The notes beneath the pieces are model-generated. The model was not told where the DNA came from, made no database searches, and saw nothing but the letters and a program-made list of their open reading frames with translations. Below, piece by piece: positions 48,112-55,820 of a stretch of DNA of 64,000 nt. A program made the translations under genes and the position numbers. The DNA is from Lysobacter sp. (GTDB taxonomy: Bacteria; Pseudomonadota; Gammaproteobacteria; Xanthomonadales; Xanthomonadaceae): assembly GCA_011526085.1 (NCBI GenBank), contig WYBC01000029.1, forward strand, positions 1 through 64,000, given 5' to 3'. Within the stretch, counting starts at the first letter, position 1; the number at the start of each line of letters is the position of its first letter.

Positions 48112-48136
48112 GCCGCAGCGATGCGGCTTTCTTTTT
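48112..48136 (+). terminator. Rho-independent terminator of the SleB-like gene
   Basis: GCCGCA/TGCGGC with GCGA loop and TTTCTTTTT tail, 39 bp after the stop. Confidence 0.85.
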
Positions 48137-48221
48137 GCACGCCCCTCGGCGCACGACGCTGCGTTCCGGAGGCCGCGGTTGAGGTGCGTGGACGCGGACA
48201 CCATGATCGGAGTCCCTTTCG

Positions 48222-48845
48222 ATGGAATCGATCATGAAGCTCTACTACTCCCCCGGCGCCTGCTCGCTTTCCGACCACATCGTGCTGGAATGGATCGGCC
48301 AGCCCTACGAAGCGGTGAAAGTCAGCCGCGAAGAGCGCAGGAAACCCGAATTCCTCGCCATCAATCCCGCCGGCGCGGTACCAGCGCTCGAGCACGACGG
48401 CTGGGTGCTGACCCAGAACTCGGCGATCCTCAACTATCTGGCGGACCTGCACCCCGGCGCCGGCCTCGGCGGCGACGGCAGCGCCAGGAGTCGCGCCGAA
48501 GTGAACAAGTGGGTCGCGTTCTCCAATTCGGACGTGCATCCGGCATTCCATCCGCTGTTCGGCAGTACCGCCTACCTCGAAGATCCGGCGCTCATCGAGA
48601 AGAGCAAGGACGCCGCGCGTGCGAAGATCCGCACCCTTTACGAACGTGCCGATGCGCACCTCGCCGACAAGGAATGGTTGGCCGGCAGCCGTTCGGTGGC
48701 CGACCCGTACCTGTACGTGACGTATCGCTGGGCGCGCGCGAACGGCGTCGATCTCGGCGGCCTGGACAAGCTCGCTGCGTTCGCCTCGCGGATGGAAGCC
48801 GACCCCGCGGTGCAGAAGGTGCTGCAGGACGAAGGTCTGGCCTGA
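48222..48845 (+). CDS. Glutathione S-transferase
   Basis: 207-residue cytosolic enzyme. Thioredoxin-like N-terminal domain (MKLYYSPGACSLSDHI; Tyr/Ser/Cys at the glutathione site, NPAGAVPAL with cis-Pro, TQNSAIL) and an all-helical C-terminal domain with the N-capping box RSVADPYLY. Resembles beta-class GST. ATG 48222 has GGAG nine bases upstream; ATG 48234 (MKLYY) is where the family usually begins and is equally possible. Confidence 0.9.
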   Translation: MESIMKLYYSPGACSLSDHIVLEWIGQPYEAVKVSREERRKPEFLAINPAGAVPALEHDGWVLTQNSAILNYLADLHPGAGLGGDGSARSRAEVNKWVAFSNSDVHPAFHPLFGSTAYLEDPALIEKSKDAARAKIRTLYERADAHLADKEWLAGSRSVADPYLYVTYRWARANGVDLGGLDKLAAFASRMEADPAVQKVLQDEGLA

Positions 48846-48867
48846 GCGCCCGCAGCCCGATGCCTCC

Positions 48868-48896
48868 GGAAGCCGCCTGCGGGCGGCTTCCTTTTG
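48868..48896 (+). terminator. Rho-independent terminator of the GST gene
   Basis: Perfect 10-bp stem GGAAGCCGCC/GGCGGCTTCC, loop TGCG, followed by TTTTGTT. Confidence 0.85.
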
Positions 48897-48914
48897 TTGC
48901 GCGATGCGGGAGCC

Positions 48915-49391
48915 TCAGGACTCGTGGCGCCAATAGCGCGACATTTCCAGGTAAGTGAAGGACGCCGACCACGTCACCAGCAGGAAGCCGGTCAACGATT
49001 CCATGCCCGACACCAGGCGGATCGCACCGACCGGCGCGAGGTCGCCGAATCCCAGCGTGGTGTAGGTGGTCGCGGAGAGATAAATCGCATCGAACAGATT
49101 GTCGAGGCCGTGCTCGCCGTGGACGAAGCCGGCGCCGGGCACCTTCAGCAATCCCCAAAACACCAGGCCGTAGCACCAGATTTCAATGATGTGCAGGCCG
49201 AGCAGCGCGAAGATGATGCGCAGCATGACGCCGCGATCGCGCTTCGGCGCGCGCCCCGAATAGCGATGCGCGAGCCAGTGCAGGCCTTCGTAGTGGATCA
49301 CCACCACCAGCGCGGTCACGAAGGCCGCGGTGAAGGCGACGAGCACATGCTCGCCCCATTGCTCGGCGGGAATCAGCCAGGACGTATCCAT
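48915..49391 (-). CDS. Two-transmembrane potassium channel family protein
   Basis: 158-residue inner-membrane protein with four hydrophobic segments; the pore loop carries the filter TTYTTLGFGDLAP between the last two, close to the TVGYG signature of potassium channels. No regulatory RCK domain. May set membrane potential. The plus-strand GST terminator lies between its stop and the GST gene. Confidence 0.82.
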   Translation of the reverse strand: MDTSWLIPAEQWGEHVLVAFTAAFVTALVVVIHYEGLHWLAHRYSGRAPKRDRGVMLRIIFALLGLHIIEIWCYGLVFWGLLKVPGAGFVHGEHGLDNLFDAIYLSATTYTTLGFGDLAPVGAIRLVSGMESLTGFLLVTWSASFTYLEMSRYWRHES

Positions 49392-49484
49392 CGGTCGGCA
49401 GATGTCGAAAGTTGCAGCGCAGGAGTGCGCGCATAGCGTACGCGACAGGGCGCGCTTGCGACATGCCGGGCATCCGCCCCCGGC

Positions 49485-49970
49485 TCAGGTTTCGCCCAGT
49501 GCGCCGCGGACACCGCGCTCCCACTGCGTCCGGACCGCATCGCCCTTGGCGCGCGCGATCGCATCGGAGAGTTGCGGCAGCAACGCCACGAGCGCACCGG
49601 CATCGGCACAGCGCTCGATCTTCAGTTGCATGAAATAACCGCGGATGCCGAGATGCTGGTTCACCGACTCGGACATCAACCCGTACAGCAGCCGGAAACG
49701 CTCGGCATTCGCCGACGGGCTTCCGGCCATCTCCCCGGTGCCGCGCGCCGCAATCCCGGTGTCGGGCTGGATCAATCCCATGCGCAACAGCGTTTCGACG
49801 GCGTCCGCGGGCGCATGCAGGTCTGCCGCTAGGCGCGCCAGTTCCGCGTCGTCGCGCTGTCCGTCGACCAGCAACAGCACCAGACGCAAGGCGGGCGAGA
49901 GCTTCAGCGCCCGCGTATCGATTTCAGAGCGTCCTGCCCCGGTCTTGAGGTAGATCGAACCAGTCATCAT
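49485..49970 (-). CDS. Hypothetical protein with winged-helix-like N-terminal half
   Basis: 161-residue soluble protein. Residues about 15-65 (TRALKLSPALRLVLLLVDGQRDDAELARL..DAVETLLRMGLIQP) look like a small winged-helix domain of the type seen beside regulatory proteins; the rest is helical. Family not recognised. Double ATG at 49970/49967 with a GGGGGAGGG purine tract upstream. Lies alone between the channel gene and prpC. Confidence 0.6.
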   Translation of the reverse strand: MMTGSIYLKTGAGRSEIDTRALKLSPALRLVLLLVDGQRDDAELARLAADLHAPADAVETLLRMGLIQPDTGIAARGTGEMAGSPSANAERFRLLYGLMSESVNQHLGIRGYFMQLKIERCADAGALVALLPQLSDAIARAKGDAVRTQWERGVRGALGET

Positions 49971-50168
49971 GACTCGCCCTCCCCCGAGGGCATCACGCGA
50001 CGTTCTGAAGGCCCCACATTCGCACCGGGGCGTTGGGCGCACAAGCGTGCACCCGTCCGACTTTGGTCGAACGGCCGCCCGGCGGACGCTGCCAGGAATC
50101 AGGCCCGCCGTCGAGGGGAACGGCGGGTGCGATGCCGCGATCGGGCCGGACCGCTCCGGCTCGACCGG

Positions 50169-51320
50169 TCAGCGCTGTTCGATCGACACGTAGGCGCGGT
50201 CTTCGGGACCGGTGTAGTTCGCGCTGGGGCGGATGATCTTGCCATCCTCGCGCTGTTCGATCACGTGCGCGCTCCAGCCGGTGGTGCGCGCGATCACGAA
50301 CAGCGGCGTGAACATCGGGGTCGGGATGCCCATCATGTGATAGGCCGACGCGCTGTACCAGTCGAGGTTCGGGAACATCTTCTTGGTATCCATCATCAGC
50401 GTCTCGATGCGTTCGGAGACGTCGAACAGCATCCGGTTGCCGCCGCTTTCGCACAGCGTCTTCGAGATCGCCTTGATGATCGGGTTGCGCGGATCGCCGA
50501 TGGTGTAGACCGGATGACCGAAGCCGATGACGATCTCCTTGCGCTCCATGCGCGCGCGGATATCGGCTTCGGCTGCATCGGCGCTGTCGTAGCGGCTGAT
50601 GATGTCCATCGCGACTTCGTTCGCACCGCCGTGCTTCGGCCCGCGCAGGGCGCCAATGGCGCCGGTGATGCACGAATGCAGGTCGCTGCCGGTGCCGGCG
50701 ATGACGCGCGCGGTGAACGTGCTGGCGTTGAACTCGTGCTCGGCGTAGAGGATCAGCGACTTGTCGAGCGCGTCGGCATGCAGTTGGCTCGGCGGCTCGC
50801 CGTGCAGCAGATGCAGGAAGTGCGCAGCGACCGAATCATCGTCGGTTTCGAGATCGATGCGACGGCCGTTGCGGGTGAAGTGCCACCAGTACAGCAGCAT
50901 CGAGCCGAAGCTGGCGATCAACCGGTCGGCGATGTCGCGGGCTTCGCTGGCGGGATGGCCTTCGCGCTCCGGCAGCACCGTGCCCAGCACCGAGCAGCCG
51001 GTGCGCATCACGTCCATCGGATGCGCGTTGGCCGGCACCAGCTCCAGCGCTTCCTGGACGATCGCGGGCAGGCCGCGCAGGCGCTTGAGCTTGGTGCGAT
51101 ACGCCTTGAGCTGCGAAGCGGTCGGCAGCGCGCCGTGCACCAGCAGGTGCGCGACTTCCTCGAAGGTCGATTTCGTCGCGAGATCGTGGATGTCGTAGCC
51201 GCGGTAATGCAGATCGTTGCCGCTGCGGCCGACCGTGCACAGCGCGGTGTTGCCGGCGGCGGTGCCGCTCAGCGCGACGGATTTCTTGGCTTTCGGAAGC
51301 ACTTGCTGGGAATCGCTCAT
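50169..51320 (-). CDS. prpC: 2-methylcitrate synthase
   Basis: 383-residue enzyme condensing propionyl-CoA with oxaloacetate. Citrate-synthase-fold residues: His in GPKHGGANE, His in GFGHPVY, Asp in NLDWYSA. Size and pairing with prpB indicate PrpC rather than GltA. ATG 51320 with AGGACAGG upstream. Follows prpB by 31 bp on the same strand. The dehydratase step genes (prpD or acnD/prpF) are not in this window. Confidence 0.93.
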   Translation of the reverse strand: MSDSQQVLPKAKKSVALSGTAAGNTALCTVGRSGNDLHYRGYDIHDLATKSTFEEVAHLLVHGALPTASQLKAYRTKLKRLRGLPAIVQEALELVPANAHPMDVMRTGCSVLGTVLPEREGHPASEARDIADRLIASFGSMLLYWWHFTRNGRRIDLETDDDSVAAHFLHLLHGEPPSQLHADALDKSLILYAEHEFNASTFTARVIAGTGSDLHSCITGAIGALRGPKHGGANEVAMDIISRYDSADAAEADIRARMERKEIVIGFGHPVYTIGDPRNPIIKAISKTLCESGGNRMLFDVSERIETLMMDTKKMFPNLDWYSASAYHMMGIPTPMFTPLFVIARTTGWSAHVIEQREDGKIIRPSANYTGPEDRAYVSIEQR

Positions 51321-51351
51321 GGTCCTGTCCTTTCGTCTTGTGTCTTCTGCG

Positions 51352-52251
51352 TCATTTCTTCGCGGCGAACAGCGCGTCGAGCTTCTGTTCGAAGGCGTGA
51401 TAGCCGATGCGGTCGTAGAGTTCCTCGCGGGTCTGCATCGTGTCGACGACGGCCTGCTGGTGGCCGTCGCGGCGGATCGACTGATAGACATTCTCCGCGG
51501 CCTTGTTCATGGCGCGGAACGCGGACAGCGGGAACAACTGGATGGCGACGCCGGCCGAAGCCAGCTCGTCGCGGCTGAACAGCGGGGTCTTGCCGAATTC
51601 GGTGATGTTGGCCAGCACCGGCACCTTCACCGCATCGACGAAGCGTCGATAGGTCGGCAGGTCGTAGGCAGCCTCGGCGAAGATGCCGTCGGCGCCGGCC
51701 TCGACGCAGGCGATGGCGCGTTCGATCGCCGCATCGACGCCGTCGACCTGGATCGCATCGGTGCGCGCGATCAGGAAGAAGTCGGGATCGGTCTTCGCGT
51801 CCGCCGCGGCCTTCACGCGATCGACCATCTCGCCCTGCGACACGATCTCCTTGCCGGGACGATGGCCGCAACGCTTGGCGCCGACCTGGTCCTCGATGTG
51901 GCAGGCGGCGGCGCCGGCCTTGATCAGCGATTTGATCGTGCGCTCGATGTTGAAGGCGCTGGGGCCGAAGCCGGTATCGATGTCGACCAGCAGCGGCAGG
52001 TCGCAGACATCGGTGATGCGGCGGGTGTCGATCAGCACGTCCTCGAGCGTGTTGATGCCGAGGTCGGGCATGCCGAGCGAGCCGGCGGCGACGCCGCCAC
52101 CCGAGAGATAGATCGAGCGATAGCCGGCGCGTTTCGCCAGCAGCGCGTGGTTGGCGTTGATCGCGCCGATCACCTGCAACGGCGACTCTTCGGCGAGCGC
52201 GGCGCGGAACATCGCTCCGGGAGAGCGTGCGCCGGCGGAAAGCTGGGTCAT
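51352..52251 (-). CDS. prpB: 2-methylisocitrate lyase
   Basis: 299-residue enzyme splitting 2-methylisocitrate to pyruvate and succinate. PEP-mutase/isocitrate-lyase barrel with [18 protein letters not shown], and the active-site [12 protein letters not shown] (KRCGH in place of KKCGH). ATG 52251 with AGGAG upstream. First gene of the prpBC transcript, divergent from the HTH-citrate synthase fusion. Confidence 0.95.
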   Translation of the reverse strand: MTQLSAGARSPGAMFRAALAEESPLQVIGAINANHALLAKRAGYRSIYLSGGGVAAGSLGMPDLGINTLEDVLIDTRRITDVCDLPLLVDIDTGFGPSAFNIERTIKSLIKAGAAACHIEDQVGAKRCGHRPGKEIVSQGEMVDRVKAAADAKTDPDFFLIARTDAIQVDGVDAAIERAIACVEAGADGIFAEAAYDLPTYRRFVDAVKVPVLANITEFGKTPLFSRDELASAGVAIQLFPLSAFRAMNKAAENVYQSIRRDGHQQAVVDTMQTREELYDRIGYHAFEQKLDALFAAKK

Positions 52252-52344
52252 GGTCGGAACTCCTGGTCGTCCACGGGTCCGGACAGCGGCGGCGTTCGAG
52301 ATCCTGCGCCCCGCCCGGGGCCGCAAATCTGGCACCATCCCGAG

Positions 52345-52374
52345 GGTTGATCAATCTTGATCGAACCAATCAAT
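52345..52374. promoter_or_regulatory. TTGAT/ATCAA repeat cluster, candidate operator of the prp locus
   Basis: GGTTGATCAATCTTGATCGA followed by ACCAATCAATC: TTGAT occurs twice and ATCAA twice, with partial dyad symmetry (GGTTGAT/ATCGAACC). It sits in the 131-bp divergent spacer, just before the HTH-citrate synthase ATG, an apt place for an autoregulatory operator. Confidence 0.4.
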
Positions 52375-52382
52375 CTGTCGCC

Positions 52383-53600
52383 ATGGCCGACCTGCTGACC
52401 GCCCGCGAAACCTGCCGCCTGCTCGGCATCAGCCAGGCGACCCTGTATGCCTACGTCAGCCGCGGCCTGCTCGAATCCCGCCCCGGTCCCGACCACCGCA
52501 CCCGGCTGTATCCGCGTCTCGACGTGGAGCGGCTGGCGCAGCGCAAGCAGGTCGGCCGCAGCGCCGCCGCGGCCGCCGCGCACAGCCTCGACCGCGGCCT
52601 GCCGGTGCTGGAAACCCGGATCTCGCTGATCCGGCCCGACGGCCCGTATTACCGCGGCCGCTCCGCGATCGCCGCGGTGCGCGACGGCGCGACGCTGGAA
52701 GACGCCGCGCGCCTGCTCTGGGACTGCGGCGAGCACGATCCATTCGCCGCGCTGCAGGGCGGCGACTGGCCGCCGCATGTCGCGGCCATCGCCGCGGACA
52801 CATCACTGCCGCCGCTGGAACGCGCGATGGCCGCGATTCCGCTGCTCGCGCTGGGCACGCGCGGCGCGCTGAATTCCACGGCGCGCGCGCGTCACGAGAT
52901 CGCCGCCACCCTGCTCCGCCAGAACGCCGCGCTGCTGGTCGGTCGCCCGCCGCCAGCCGGGCCGACGCATGCGTTGCTGGGCGATGTCTGGAAACCCGGC
53001 GACGCCGGTTTCGCCGATCTCGTCCGCGCCGCGCTGGTGCTGTGCGCGGATCACGAACTCAACGTCTCCGCCTTCGCCGCGCGCGTGGTCGCCTCCACCG
53101 GCGCGCATCTGCACGCGACCGTGTGCGCGGGCCTCGCCGCGCTCTCCGGCCCACGCCACGGCGGCGCCACCGCGCGCGCCTACGCATTGATCGCCGATGC
53201 GCGCGACGCCGCATCGCCGCGCGATTTCATCGAAACCCGACTGCAGCGCGGCGACGACCTCCCCGGCTTCGGCCACGCGCTCTACCCGCACGGCGACCCG
53301 CGCGCCGCCGAACTGCTGGCGCGCCTGCGCGCACAGCACGCGAACGCACCCGCGATGCGCGCACTCGACGCCATCATCACCGCGACCGAAGACGTCAGCG
53401 GACAGCACCCGAACATCGACTTCATGCTTGCCGCGATCTGTCACGCCAACGCATTGCCGGCGACGCCGGCGCTGGTGATGTTCGCGGCAGGGCGCCTCGC
53501 CGGATGGCTCGCGCATGCGCTGGAACAGCAGGCGGAGGGGAAGTTGATTCGGCCGAGGGCGCGGTATACGGGGGTGGAGCCGGGGAGCGTCGGCGGCTGA
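52383..53600 (+). CDS. Helix-turn-helix/citrate synthase fusion protein
   Basis: 405-residue protein. Residues 1-60 form a MerR/excisionase-type helix-turn-helix (LTARETCRLLGISQATLYAYVSRGLLES). The rest is a citrate synthase fold keeping the catalytic residues: His in SGPRHGGA, His in GFGHALYP, Asp in NIDFMLAA. Either an active enzyme carrying a DNA-binding tag or a regulator that senses (methyl)citrate, propionyl-CoA or oxaloacetate. Divergent from prpBC, which suggests control of the methylcitrate cycle; no PrpR-type sigma-54 regulator is present nearby. Confidence 0.82.
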   Translation: MADLLTARETCRLLGISQATLYAYVSRGLLESRPGPDHRTRLYPRLDVERLAQRKQVGRSAAAAAAHSLDRGLPVLETRISLIRPDGPYYRGRSAIAAVRDGATLEDAARLLWDCGEHDPFAALQGGDWPPHVAAIAADTSLPPLERAMAAIPLLALGTRGALNSTARARHEIAATLLRQNAALLVGRPPPAGPTHALLGDVWKPGDAGFADLVRAALVLCADHELNVSAFAARVVASTGAHLHATVCAGLAALSGPRHGGATARAYALIADARDAASPRDFIETRLQRGDDLPGFGHALYPHGDPRAAELLARLRAQHANAPAMRALDAIITATEDVSGQHPNIDFMLAAICHANALPATPALVMFAAGRLAGWLAHALEQQAEGKLIRPRARYTGVEPGSVGG

Positions 53601-53606
53601 CAGAAA

Positions 53607-53626
53607 ACCTGTCGTTTCTTACAGGT
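53607..53626 (+). terminator. Weak hairpin after the HTH-citrate synthase gene
   Basis: ACCTGT/ACAGGT, 6-bp stem with an 8-nt loop, immediately beyond the stop codon and at the border to AT-richer DNA. Confidence 0.35.
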
Positions 53627-53723
53627 GGCACAGGCGCCTTGGTGGCGAGTAGAACAAGAACCTGCCCCCCAATACCGGCTAGAAAAGGGAGGCAGGCTCA
53701 TCTTCCATCAAAGGGAACATGCC

Positions 53724-53873
53724 ATGAAGCTTATGACTGCGCCACCCTCTAAAAGTGGAATCACTTTTATTGCTCCAACCATGGTTACCAGTGGAAAGTG
53801 CATAAGATGCGGAAAGCGAATAAGTTATGGAAACCTATATTGCAAAGCATGTGGTGGCACCGGGGTTTCATGA
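53724..53873 (+). CDS. 49-residue zinc-ribbon miniprotein
   Basis: Small protein whose second half is KCIRCGKRISYGNLYCKACG, two CxxC knuckles likely binding one zinc. ATG 53724 with AAAGGGA upstream. Composition is AT-richer than the flanking prp genes. Function unknown; short zinc ribbons may bind nucleic acid or partner proteins. Confidence 0.6.
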   Translation: MKLMTAPPSKSGITFIAPTMVTSGKCIRCGKRISYGNLYCKACGGTGVS

Positions 53874-53971
53874 TTTCCCTAGATGCAGAAGCTTATGGCC
53901 GAAAATTACAAATAGATGGCGCATAAGCGAATCGTCATGCATCCCTCCCAGGTATCTGCACTTGGTGACGT

Positions 53972-55171
53972 ATGACGGCTTATGCCGCCCCTGCTCATGC
54001 ATCCTACGGACTATCAAAAATTCGCATGGACATCGAAACCTTACGCCGACTGAATTTGGCACGGCATTTATATGAGCTAGCAACAATCAGCTTACGCAGC
54101 GCCAACGATATGCATCTTTTCTCGGCAGTGAACCTCATGCAAGATGCTGTAGAGGCATTCCTTATTGCGATCGCAGACCACACAGGAGCCCACATCGAAT
54201 CCAACACTAAATTCGACAAATACTTCGTTGAAATTGATACGAAGATCGCACCAAAGGAGCTTCCATTCAAAAGCAAGCTGATCCGCTTGAATAGGGTGCG
54301 TGTCGACTCGAAGCACTATGGCATCCAGCCTGCGCGCGACGAGTGCGAGCGCCTATCAATTTCAGTCCGGGAATTCTTCGACGAAGTATGCGCATCCGTC
54401 CTCGGAGCCTCTTTCTCTACTGTAAGCGTTATTGATCTCCTCAAAGACGGTGACACAAAATTAGCGCTAATGGAAGCAAAGAAAGCGCTTGAAATTGGGC
54501 AACTTGCAGAATGCGCGATCAGCTGCCGCAAAGCGTTATACCTAGAGATAGAGAGACAATACGACATATCGGATTTCAAAGGCGAAGAGCCAACGGGGAT
54601 CTTTGGAGCTTTTAGCAGAGCCCCGCTCTACGCAAAGAATAAACAGTACATCGAAAATAATGTATCGGACCCCACCGATTTTATCGTCTACGACCATAGC
54701 AGCGTAAACGAGCAACTACTCACCCAAGGCGCAGATAACACTGCATTTTGGAATGTCTGGCGCCTAACACCCGAGGTGTATCGCAGAAAAGATGGGAGCT
54801 GGATTGTCAAACATGACTTCGGAAAAATAGATCCAGTTGTATTGAGCGACAAGATCGAGTACATCTTCTCAGCCACTTTGGATGTCGTTTTATCCATTCA
54901 CAGAACATCTCAGGCTACGCAGTGGGCCCAACCACGTCGTTACTATTTAGACCTCAAGCAAGAATCTGTACCGATCTTCAAAAAAGCGGACAAACAGTCA
55001 GAGATAACCGGCCATACCCCACCTGGAATGAAGAGAATTGACACGGATTTCAGAATCGAAGGATTGAATGGAGATGGGCCATTCTGGCATGTAGCTCATA
55101 TTGAGAAGGACCAGCCCTTCCTGTGGGGCTTCATACATAATGATTTCGTGGCGGAAGCAAGCAGCAACTAG
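53972..55171 (+). CDS. Protein of unknown function in an AT-rich insert (possible HEPN-like helices)
   Basis: 399-residue protein, no signal peptide. N-terminal helical region with HLFSAVNLMQDAVEAFLIAIADH and, about 45 residues later, RVRVDSKHYG, which resembles the R-x4-6-H signature of HEPN domains; a second helical hairpin (LALMEAKKALEIGQLAECAISCRKAL) follows at about 160-195. The C-terminal half is beta-rich without recognised motifs. Codon use and base composition are clearly different from neighbours (many A/T third positions), suggesting acquisition by transfer. Alternative start at ATG 54026. HEPN is a tentative reading. Confidence 0.65.
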   Translation: MTAYAAPAHASYGLSKIRMDIETLRRLNLARHLYELATISLRSANDMHLFSAVNLMQDAVEAFLIAIADHTGAHIESNTKFDKYFVEIDTKIAPKELPFKSKLIRLNRVRVDSKHYGIQPARDECERLSISVREFFDEVCASVLGASFSTVSVIDLLKDGDTKLALMEAKKALEIGQLAECAISCRKALYLEIERQYDISDFKGEEPTGIFGAFSRAPLYAKNKQYIENNVSDPTDFIVYDHSSVNEQLLTQGADNTAFWNVWRLTPEVYRRKDGSWIVKHDFGKIDPVVLSDKIEYIFSATLDVVLSIHRTSQATQWAQPRRYYLDLKQESVPIFKKADKQSEITGHTPPGMKRIDTDFRIEGLNGDGPFWHVAHIEKDQPFLWGFIHNDFVAEASSN

Positions 55172-55175
55172 GACC

Positions 55176-55239
55176 GTAGGCTGGGCCATCGACCCAGCGA
55201 CAGAGAGAGAATCGGAGCTGGGTCGATGACCCAGCCTAC
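55176..55239. repeat. REP-like inverted repeat GTAGGCTGGG...
   Basis: Arms 55176-55198 and 55217-55239 match 22 of 23 positions as an inverted repeat, and each arm contains its own GCTGGG/CCCAGC palindrome. Typical dispersed palindromic element of Xanthomonadaceae. Directly follows the 399-residue gene. Confidence 0.8.
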
Positions 55240-55299
55240 TCGACGTGGTACGAGTGAACGCAGGCGTTGTACGGACACAACCAGTCATCGGGGGGATGG

Positions 55300-55635
55300 A
55301 TGTTCAGATTTTTGACGTTTTGCCTAAAGCTCTCCATCTATACAGGAGCGCTGCTCACAGTCATTGCCGGCGCGGCAATCGGTCCGGAGATCATGACGGA
55401 ATTGGGCTTCCCGGACGTGCCGGAGGGAGTCGCATACGGAATCGGCGCGGTGATCGGCATTTTCTCTGCGTCGATTCTCTTCGGCATTCCCATCGTGCTT
55501 CTCAACATCAACGCGAATCTTGCGCAGGCCATCGATTTGATGAAAACGATGCAGCCCGGCAAATCACCGGGAATCATCGAGGCTGTCGCCCCCGTTTTCG
55601 TTGATCATGCATTGGGCGCGTTGGAGTCCGAGTAA
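55300..55635 (+). CDS. Small membrane protein, hypothetical
   Basis: 111-residue protein with two hydrophobic segments (about 8-28 and 46-70) and a soluble tail. ATG 55300 preceded by GGGGGGA. Intermediate base composition. Not recognised. It lies between two REP-like repeat pairs. Confidence 0.6.
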   Translation: MFRFLTFCLKLSIYTGALLTVIAGAAIGPEIMTELGFPDVPEGVAYGIGAVIGIFSASILFGIPIVLLNINANLAQAIDLMKTMQPGKSPGIIEAVAPVFVDHALGALESE

Positions 55636-55651
55636 AATCCGCAAGGGGTTC

Positions 55652-55773
55652 GTAGGGCGGGCTCAAGCCCGCCGCGATGTTGACTTGCATCGTCACAAAC
55701 AGCCGACGATCACATCCCGATCATCGCCGGCAACAACGGATACGTCCCGAAGGCGGGCTTGAGCCCGCCCTAC
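55652..55773. repeat. REP-like perfect inverted repeat pair GTAGGGCGGGCTC...
   Basis: 22-bp arms at 55652-55673 and 55752-55773 are exact reverse complements, 78 bp apart; each arm also contains GGCGGGCT..AGCCCGCC. Sequences of this kind are widely dispersed in Lysobacter/Xanthomonas-type genomes. Confidence 0.85.
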
Positions 55774-55820
55774 GATTCGCGAGTCGGCCAAATCGCGTGG
55801 GCTGGATACGGTTACGCGGC

